A stretch of DNA of 64,000 bases, taken from contig JANTUC010000007.1 in NCBI GenBank assembly GCA_026873275.1, positions 1,364,001 to 1,428,000 on the forward strand, written 5' to 3'. Both the position numbers and the translations under genes were made by a program. The DNA is from Pseudopithomyces maydicus (lineage: Eukaryota > Ascomycota > Dothideomycetes > Pleosporales > Didymosphaeriaceae). Numbering within the stretch: position 1 is the stretch's first letter; each line of letters opens with the position of its first letter. Positions 56,503 to 64,000 of the stretch are shown piece after piece. The notes below the pieces were generated by a model that worked only from the letters and a program-made list of their open reading frames with translations, was not told the DNA's origin and did no database searches.

Positions 56503-58186
56503 GGATCTGGCGACTCTGGATGAGACTGAATTTCTCATGGCTACCCAATTTCCCGCAGAGAAGCAGGTCATTGCCTATACTCTGTTTCCCACCCTGTACT
56601 TCTATCTGTACTTCTACCTGTACTTCTACCTGTATTTGTATCTGGTCTTGTCCACGTTGTCTCTTTTATGATCATGGTCGACCGAACAAAGGGGGCGGAG
56701 TTTTCCTGTTACTCGTACTTACAGCGTCAGATTCTAAGCTACTCATGTATGATTGAGATGTGTCATGAATAAAATTACGACGTCAAAGATTCACCATGTT
56801 CGGTGTTCCTGTGAGGCTTGAGCGATCTTCATTCTTTAGGGCCCCTCCGCTCATTCAAGCTCAACAAAAATGACCACCGAGTGCTTGCAGACGTCTAGTG
56901 TCTAGAATGACGGCCTAACGCAACTCAACATAGCGTGCAGAACGTACCGCTCATGCAGCAACGCACCCATCTCTACACCACCACCACCACCACCACCACT
57001 CCCGTCGGCGCGATACCCCCGATCGTCCTCCCGCGTCGATCTAGCGTCACGTAAATTGCCGTAGCACTCAGGCATCGCAATCTCCCCAATGGTGCAGTCG
57101 ACGACGTATGTACATGGCGGTCCCGAGGGAGAATCCGCTCGGTACATCCCGCCTCTTCCGGCAAGTAGAGTGAGTGCAGTGTCATCGCCCGCATGTTCGG
57201 GGCGACCAATGCGGATAATGTCTAGTGACGGGCCCCAGCTACTTAACCGGCGCCGCGCCCACATGGGGACCAATAGGGCGACATGATAAACAATCATTGC
57301 ATATACAGATTGCCTGCTGTTATATTGTATCTATATATGTATGTACGTATAAGTTGCACGACCGCTATAACGCTGGTCGACCAGACTCGGTGCGTGCATG
57401 CGCGTCGCCACGGTGGGCTGGGCCGGGTTGGGGTTGGCGCCGTGCATAAGCACCAGGCGATATGATATTGGCAGGGACACGAAATATTCTGGAAGCTCCA
57501 AGAAACGCGAGGAAGCTCGAGGAAAGCAAGTTTCGGGAAAATGGAAGATTAGTGGAATGACGCTTACATGGCGCAGATTGGGAGTTCTGGAACAATGGGT
57601 GGGCGAGTGCGAGGTGCATACACGGCGCGACCTGCAAGTAGAAGGTACATGCAATGAATTAGCTATGTCTTGGTGCAATAAGCTACAAAAGTCACTCTGG
57701 CACGTGAGAGAGATAGCCCGTTCCGACATACGAGCACAGTCACAAGAGAACTGCTCAAACGGGCTAAGATCAAACCTTGGTGCACAGGCCGCCTCTCAGG
57801 GGACGGACAGTATTAGATGAGTGCAGTAAGGAAAAGAAAGTTTGGTTCAACGAGTAGGTTTGTGACAGGTAGATCAATCGGTAATGAACAGAGATCGGTG
57901 TAGTGTTATTGATCTGTTATTATAGTCCCGCTTTGCAAATAACCGGACCAACTCTAGCAAGCGTTATGAGGTCAAAGTGATATAGTACCAATGTACAACT
58001 CGCAGCTAAACAACACCCTTGCATAAACGTAGTCAATACATGTATACCATGCACAAGCATGCCCCAAGCAACGCATCCACCCAAAACAACAGGATAAAAT
58101 GACGAAAATGCCGCTGATTCAATGCCTTTGGAACGTAAATATCGCTAAAATGTGCAAATAACCGTAAAACGAAGAGAAAAAAAAAC
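56503..58186. other. Intergenic, no gene recognised
   Basis: Contains a CCA repeat at about 56976-56999 and pyrimidine-rich CTACCTGTA-like units near 56600-56640, downstream of the secreted repeat gene. No supported coding region. Confidence 0.5.
56976..56999. repeat. CCA microsatellite
   Basis: About eight CCA triplets are visible in intergenic DNA. Confidence 0.8.
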
Positions 58187-60688
58187 CTAAGAAAGTGTGG
58201 ATCCTGTGGCCGGAGGGAGATGAGAGCCCGCTGGTGCAGTGTGGGAACTGGCTGCAACTGTTTGTGAGCTCTCGCCCGTCGAATTGGATGCGGAGACGGC
58301 CCTGTCTTGCGTCTCTGCGTACTGCGATTGCGGATCTTGTTCCGTGGCATCGTGATACTGGCTGTCGCGTCCGGAATTGTCGCTTTGCCCACCAGGTGTT
58401 TGGCCTTCGTCGTCGGCGTGATCATCAGGATGATCCATTTCCACGTCACCATCATTCGAGCTCTGCGTCTCAGCGACGACGCGCTCCTCTGCGTGCTCTC
58501 GCTTTACCTCAGAGGATCGTCCGTGCGACTCTTGAGCATATCGGTGGTGATGGTGATGGTGATGCTGAGCTGTGCGTGGCTGGGCCGTGTGGTCTTGATC
58601 TTCCTCAAACAGCTTTCGAGCGTAGTTGTGGTCTTTGCTAACTTCTTCTACCCCGCTGGGGAAAATCTTGGACATGACTTGAGTGTGCTTCTTCTGACTT
58701 GATGTGAGATCCTGCCCAGGGTGTTCACGTCTTGTTGGACTAGGCGTCTCAGTACCCCCTACGCTCGTCGAGTGCTGGAGATTGGAAGGTGTCGGTGTAA
58801 AGCTTTGCTCCGAAACCTGGCGTTCTTCCTCTTCCTTTCGTGCATGTACTTTGCGGAGATTCGCAGCCGAGGACTGTGAACGCATGTCAGGACGACCGTC
58901 CTTGCGGATCAACACACCGTCTGCGTTTCGAATTGGTTTGGTCCGTGTCTTCTTAGTATGAGCGTAAGGATCAACCGGGAAGCCGATTCCTGCCCCAGCA
59001 GTGACGCCCTGAAGACCCAAACTCACAGAACGCCCACTAGAGCCTGGCCGCCCACCGCGTCCACCGCCACCGCCACTTCCGCGACGAATAATGCCTCGGC
59101 TAGCGCGTGCGACGTTGTAGTAGCCATCTGGGCTGATCTGAGATTCTGGCACACCATGCCAATCATCCCGTTCCCATTCGGGTGTACCAATAGGGTGAGC
59201 GTATTGAGCTGTCATGCTCTTTCGCACACGTCCGCCACGGCTCCCTGGGCCCCCGCCACGGCCTCGGCCACGAGGTGTTCGAGCTTCTGTGGGGAGACGT
59301 TGAGACTCAGGGCGCCAGCTGTCGTCCGATGGCGCATCTTGTGTCCCATACGGGATGAAATGGTGCTGTGATGCAAGAGCTGATGATGGAACGGAACCGG
59401 CTGGAACGTTTTGCGAAGGCAACGTGTGCCGATGAGTCTGCATGTGAGCCGCATCCGAGTCATCAGTGTCCATGTGGTCGTACGAGTATGAACGTTGAGC
59501 CTGGGACTCAGGAGCAAGTTTTGGGCGTTTGCCAGGAGAGCCGATTGAAGGTGCAACTGAATCTTGAGGACTGTCTGTGCCGTTGGCATGTGTGCGCTTT
59601 ACCCCGGCGTTGATTGTGGCCCAACCGGATTGGGTTTGCGGAGGCTCCGTCCTTGGTGCTCCGTCAGGTGTTACCACGGCAGATTGACTACCCTGGGAAT
59701 GATAGGACTGCGTTCGTTGGGAAGGGACAGGAATGTCAATCTGCGGTACTTGGTTGGGCACTGCACGCTGCGAAGCGTGAGGCGGTTGAACCGGCCGCAC
59801 GGGAGCCTCCCGCGGCGAGGCATACTGAGAGGGCGGTGGTTGGGCTTGCAAAGCGGTAGCAGCAGCATCCTCGAGACGTTGGATCTTGTTTTTCATGATC
59901 TCGATGGTGATCTTCAGGGTATCCACTTCGTTGGTCTTGTGGGTCATGACGGCCATTTGCTGTGCCATGAGCTCGAGCGCACTATCTTGCGCGCTCATGG
60001 GATGTCCGGGTACGGCAACAGCGGCACGAGCGTGCAGTTCACGAGTGACGTGGACTTCGCGGGTGAGGCCTTCCAGCAATTCGCGGATGCCCAACATCTC
60101 ATGCTGCAATCGGCCAACAGCCTCGTCCACACGTCCGAGTTCGGCATTCTGCTGGTGGAAGTGTGCTGTGAACTCACGTCGCAGGTTCTCTCCTTCGTGC
60201 TGCAGCGTCTCTTCGTACCGGCGCATGTCCCGGCTCTGTGCCACCAGGGCACTGCTGTTTTGCGACATTTGAGTCTGGAGGCGTTCAATGGCATCGAGCT
60301 GGACCTCTTGGGGCGGACGAGGGTAGGGCTGGCCGTTGACACGCTGGTCGACCGGAGAATGGGGGTGTGACTGGGGCGCACTCGAAGGCTGGCGGTGAAC
60401 ATGGTGGCTGGGTTCCCTAGGGGACTGTCTGGGTGGCGGTACATAGTGAACTTCGTGTACTGGCTTCACAGCAGGAGACGGGGAGGCCAATGGCGGGTTG
60501 CTGGGGGATTTTTGGGGAGGGGCATGCAGCGGCAGGGGCGCTGGTGGTGAGCGTGCAGTCTGGGGCGGCGGCAGCGACTGTCGGGTAGCTTCGAAAGAGC
60601 GGTGGTGATGGTGCTGGTCGTGGTGCTGGTCGTAATGCATGTGGCGGGGGCCGGCCATCTGGGCAAGGGGCCGGGTGTCGACTTCCAT
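58187..60688 (-). CDS. Large disordered protein with central coiled coil, unknown function
   Basis: A single-exon frame; the chosen start is ATG 60688 (MEVDTRPLAQMAG), giving 833 residues. The frame is open upstream to 60802 with another ATG. The N-terminal part is His/Pro/Gln-rich (HYDQHHDQHHHHRS). A coiled coil follows (about 130-275; DAIERLQTQMSQNSSALVAQSRDMRRYEETLQ onward). The middle contains an RGRGRGGGPGSRGGR stretch (RGG-type, RNA-binding in style) and a conserved-looking block, TAQYAHPIGTPEWERDDWHGVPESQ, then RIRRADGVLIRKDGRPD-like basic sequence. The C-terminus is His/Glu/Asp/Ser-rich and acidic. I do not recognise the family. The RGG stretch suggests nucleic-acid contact; a nuclear role is inference. 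Confidence 0.7.
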   Translation of the reverse strand: MEVDTRPLAQMAGPRHMHYDQHHDQHHHHRSFEATRQSLPPPQTARSPPAPLPLHAPPQKSPSNPPLASPSPAVKPVHEVHYVPPPRQSPREPSHHVHRQPSSAPQSHPHSPVDQRVNGQPYPRPPQEVQLDAIERLQTQMSQNSSALVAQSRDMRRYEETLQHEGENLRREFTAHFHQQNAELGRVDEAVGRLQHEMLGIRELLEGLTREVHVTRELHARAAVAVPGHPMSAQDSALELMAQQMAVMTHKTNEVDTLKITIEIMKNKIQRLEDAAATALQAQPPPSQYASPREAPVRPVQPPHASQRAVPNQVPQIDIPVPSQRTQSYHSQGSQSAVVTPDGAPRTEPPQTQSGWATINAGVKRTHANGTDSPQDSVAPSIGSPGKRPKLAPESQAQRSYSYDHMDTDDSDAAHMQTHRHTLPSQNVPAGSVPSSALASQHHFIPYGTQDAPSDDSWRPESQRLPTEARTPRGRGRGGGPGSRGGRVRKSMTAQYAHPIGTPEWERDDWHGVPESQISPDGYYNVARASRGIIRRGSGGGGGRGGRPGSSGRSVSLGLQGVTAGAGIGFPVDPYAHTKKTRTKPIRNADGVLIRKDGRPDMRSQSSAANLRKVHARKEEEERQVSEQSFTPTPSNLQHSTSVGGTETPSPTRREHPGQDLTSSQKKHTQVMSKIFPSGVEEVSKDHNYARKLFEEDQDHTAQPRTAQHHHHHHHRYAQESHGRSSEVKREHAEERVVAETQSSNDGDVEMDHPDDHADDEGQTPGGQSDNSGRDSQYHDATEQDPQSQYAETQDRAVSASNSTGESSQTVAASSHTAPAGSHLPPATGSTLS

Positions 60689-63666
60689 GGTGGACGGGTG
60701 AGTGATTGCTGGATTGGGATGAGGATGTTGGACTAGCGTATTGAGAAGTTGCACTTGAGGCTCGACCGGAACGAAGTGTTCAAGGGCGGGTGAACATGGC
60801 AACCCGACGTTGAAAAGTTATGAACAAGTCACTTTGGCTGGCAGCAGGAGTCAGCAACAAGTAGCTCTGCAGGGTGGAAGCATGTTTAAATGGTTGTTGT
60901 GGTGTTAATACCGAGTGCAGCGAGGTGCATGTAGGATCCCAGCACGGCAACGCCACAGACGCGAGGGATGATATATATATGTATCTCACCACTCACCACT
61001 CAGATGCACGGGGGCGGGCCAGAGGACACTCACCGAAACGGCAGCTTGTCGGCGGGGGGGGGGGGTTGTCGACGAGGCGGAAGGCCAGGTGGAGGCGGAC
61101 GGGGTAGTCGAGCGGGTCAACGGTGCTTGGGCGGGAGATCAGTATCAGCTCGTCCAACATGTGCAATGCGGGCATGCGGGTTTAATACATGATAAACGTA
61201 TAGTGTCGACATTATCTAGCAAGAGGGCTAGCGCAGGCGCGCTTAAAAAAATTAAAATATGTGAGGCGCTGATTGGTGCCGGGATAAGCTCATAATGCTA
61301 GGGGAATATCGAATGCTCAACTGGGAAAAGGAAGTGTGCGACGACTGAGGGCAGTTGGATCGGGCCTAGAGGGTTTGGCCCTGCAACGGCCAAGGTTCAA
61401 GCTTACCATTGATTTTAATTCGGTGCCTGCGGAAGCTCTCTTGGGGAGGCGTGCCGGCAGGAGAACCTCGGGAGATGGATGGGAATTGGAAGCATCCAAG
61501 GTACATACAGAGGATGACGCCAGACATTGAAAGAGTCGGCCAGGCTTACCCTCGCTGACTACGGCAGGAGCAGTAGGAGTCCGGAGGCTGCCAACTCCAG
61601 GGCTCCAGGGCTCCAGGGCTCCAGGGCTCCCAGGCGTGCACGCATCGCATATCGGTGAGAAGTCGGCACTATAGCGTGTTGGCAGTTGAGTGTGCAGCGT
61701 AGCAGACGGTTTCAGAACGCGTGGCTGATCTGCTACAGGCCATGCTAACAGGGCTTGGTCTCTGGTATAGAAAATAGAAAATTAACGAAAAGGTTAAGTA
61801 CCGAAGTGAGCAACCTTTTACCCATCGCAGCCTAGCCGCCCTCATATAAGCCGTCTATTACGAAAGTTAACCCTGGCCGTGGTTGGCAGCAGCCCTAAGC
61901 TGCTGCACCGCCGATCCGCACGTAACCTTGATGCCAACACCTGTGATCTCGTACCGCTCTGCCCGCCATGCTCGTTTCGTCTCTGACTCCATCCTCCCCT
62001 ATCTATCTGGACAATCGAACCGGCCAACCACACGCCCGCGCCGCCAGATTAGCATTTAATAATCATGGCCGCGCTAGCACTGCTGCATCCAACTTATTGC
62101 TTAGCGCGCCCTGTTATTGCGTGCCGTCGATATTTTGCCTCGGCGCTTCCGGTCAACAATATATAATACGTGGGATGATCAGCCTCTCAGGAAAATACAC
62201 GCCTCGCTAGCCCCTGCCCGAGCCCATCTCGCTAGGATATTACTTACCACCACGCAGACATCGCGAGACCACCTGCGCGCCTGGCCAGCTCCGCTTTCAC
62301 GAGCTGTCACGGCGACGTTGGAAACGGCCTCACAGGTTTTTTTGCTCCTCTCTCGCGCGAATGCCCAGCGACGGGGGCAACAGCAACACCTCGACCAGCG
62401 CCCGTGCGCGGTATGTAGGTAAGCCGTTGTCGCAAACACATGCCCTATGTAGTACTATACATGTAGCGTCATCTAATTTTGCTCCTACACATATGCCTCC
62501 GAGGATGCGGAAAACGCCGGGCCATCCTGGTCCAAAACCTGCCCTACCTGCATGACTCTTTGATGGAAATCGCATGACCGCTGTGCCGCTCCACGGATTG
62601 GGTGGATCCGTCGCACGCATTACAAGACATTACCATATAGGCACCTCAGCTTATGGAAACCGAAGAAGAAGAAAATTTCTTTGCATTTTTCCTTGTTGCC
62701 ACCATGCCCACACGCAATACTTACACAAGCAAGGGGGCGTAGGAGCCCGCACAAGCATGTTGCTATTTTCGCGCCGTCTCACAAATACGGAAAATGCGAT
62801 CTTCCAATGCGCTAAGCATTTGATAATAATTCAGTCGACCTATATTGGGATTTTCCTCGACATGATCAAACATGCACATGTCACCCGAGTTCTGCGGCTG
62901 ACTACGGCCAGAGCCACGGCCACTTATGCCACCCCTCAATCTACCTACCTGCTAGTCTACTGCATCTATAGCCGCAGCCTAAGCAGCAACTTTGTCAACC
63001 CTCCGTACACAAAGTACTCTAACACCTTGAAATGTTCTTCTCCACACCTTTATGCAATGCGCCCGTCGCCTTACATACCCATACTCGCCTGATTGCTGGC
63101 CTGAAAGGATGGCTCGGGATTCAATGACCAAATCCATCTTCTGACATTGCTCACCCAAATCCATCTAACCGATGAAGCGGTCGCTGGCCGTCGTCTAGAG
63201 GCTGATTGTGACATGACATCCATGCTCGCCCTGCATGCACTGACAAACCCGCCTTCTGCCTCCCATCCATCGCTGCCTTGAACCGCGGCTTTACGCTGAG
63301 GCCCCAGCATGAACTTGCCCTCGTTCACAACCAGTTTCCAGTCTCAAGCATGCCGTCACCGGCACCGCTAAGCGCGTCGCTTGCACATGGTCCCATTGAA
63401 CTACACACGCCCCCAGTCCCGTCGCCTATCTGTGGCCAAAATCGGCGATCACACAAACCCCTGGCACACCTTACATCGCTACGCAATACTATGCGCGTCC
63501 CTCTTAGTGCGGTACACTGTTTCAAGCTGGAGTTTTTCCGTCGTACAACGGAATACACAAACTAATTTCCCCAGCTTGATCATCTCTTGGACGACAAGTA
63601 TCGCTACATGGTACGATTGCCCGCCTCGCTTGCAGTGCCTCCACAGAAGAAAATATCAGGGGGACT
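60689..63666. other. Long intergenic, no gene recognised
   Basis: About 3 kb. It holds a 12-G run near 61054-61065 and a CTCCAGGG minisatellite at 61595-61631. Open frames overlap without features of real genes. Confidence 0.5.
61595..61631. repeat. CTCCAGGG minisatellite
   Basis: Four head-to-tail copies of the octamer CTCCAGGG are visible, the last with an extra C. Confidence 0.8.
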
Positions 63667-64000
63667 CTACTTGACTACTATGAACCCTACCCCGTTCTTA
63701 GCCTTCTTCACCGCTCGACTCAACTTCTCGTCCTCTTCGGGGCCCCACTGTGTAACCTCATCCCATTTCTTCACCCTATACTCGTCCCTATGCCTTTCTT
63801 GGAGCTGGCGGAGATGACGAACCTCGCGCGGGTCGCCCGTGCCGCTATACACGACGAGCGCCGTGCATGGCGGTAGCTTCCGGTAGATGCTGACGATGTT
63901 CTCAACCGTTTTCGTGACTTCCTTTCCAAGGGCTTCGTCCGTCATCTCCATTTCTCCATCTAGCGGGAGTCCGAGGCGCTTTAGCGCTGCCTGTCGTCGA
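63667..64000 (-). CDS. C-terminal part of a Rex3-type RNA exonuclease-like protein (runs off the window)
   Basis: The frame is open to the right edge, so the N-terminal catalytic part is outside the window. Visible is about 110 residues: RQAALKRLGLPLDGEMEMTDEALGKEVTKTVENIVSIYRKLPPCTALVVYSGTGDPREV, then RLQERHRDEYRVKKWDEVTQW and a final KKAKNGVGFIVVK. The YSGTGDPREVRHL segment and the closing helix resemble the end of fungal Rex3-type (DEDDh) exonucleases involved in snRNA and RNase P RNA end trimming. The catalytic acids are not visible, so the family call is from the tail only. Confidence 0.5.
   Translation of the reverse strand, partial: RRQAALKRLGLPLDGEMEMTDEALGKEVTKTVENIVSIYRKLPPCTALVVYSGTGDPREVRHLRQLQERHRDEYRVKKWDEVTQWGPEEDEKLSRAVKKAKNGVGFIVVK

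Noticed and set aside
62574..63092. 172-codon plus-strand frame near the right end
   Set aside because: No signal peptide, domain or splice evidence; amino-acid composition looks like random intergenic translation.

Overview
The window is nuclear DNA of a filamentous ascomycete. The genes carry short introns of about 45 to 120 bases with fungal donor, branch and acceptor sites, and the families are fungal: Kre9-like wall protein, GT34 mannosyltransferase, fungal rhodopsin-type 7TM protein, Vps10, Nop12 and Sds3/Dep1. Protein wording resembles Pleosporales (Dothideomycetes), but that placement is inference. No virus, plasmid, CRISPR array or complete transposon was recognised.

Layout. 1-13.6 kb: a PEBP-like gene with a broken frame, a Ser/Thr-rich protein, a Kre9-like GPI protein, a small basic protein with a GC-AG intron, a SET/MYND methyltransferase, an unknown conserved protein, a GT34 Golgi glycosyltransferase and a GRF zinc-finger gene with broken frames. 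14-22 kb: an intronless copper P-type ATPase and a subtilisin. 23-33 kb: Vps10, Nop12 and an Sds3/Dep1 subunit of an Rpd3L-type deacetylase. 33-42 kb, AT-richer and accessory in look: two small secretory-route proteins, a rhodopsin-like 7TM protein, a flavoprotein and a tRNA-Asp with an intron. 42-50 kb: a PTR2 peptide transporter, a GH43 arabinanase/xylosidase with a sugar-binding tail and a vacuolar-type zinc transporter. 50-61 kb: a DUF-type small protein, an F-box protein, a secreted repeat protein with dibasic sites and a large disordered protein. The right edge holds the C-terminus of an exonuclease-like protein.

Functional threads. Several genes serve the secretory route and cell surface (Kre9-like, GT34, Vps10, subtilisin, GH43, secreted repeat protein). 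Others handle metals (Cu ATPase, Zn transporter) or chromatin and RNA (SET/MYND, Sds3/Dep1, Nop12). I see no obvious single operon-like pathway. The most unusual object is the secreted repeat protein at 55.8-56.5 kb. It has two different tandem repeats and Kex2-type sites, and its first two repeat copies differ only by synonymous changes.

A recurrent technical signal matters for every reader. At least six genes have a single break in frame, nearly always at a G/C homopolymer. In each case a small change in run length restores one frame with consistent intron phases. I read this mainly as base-calling error in the assembly rather than a wave of pseudogenes.
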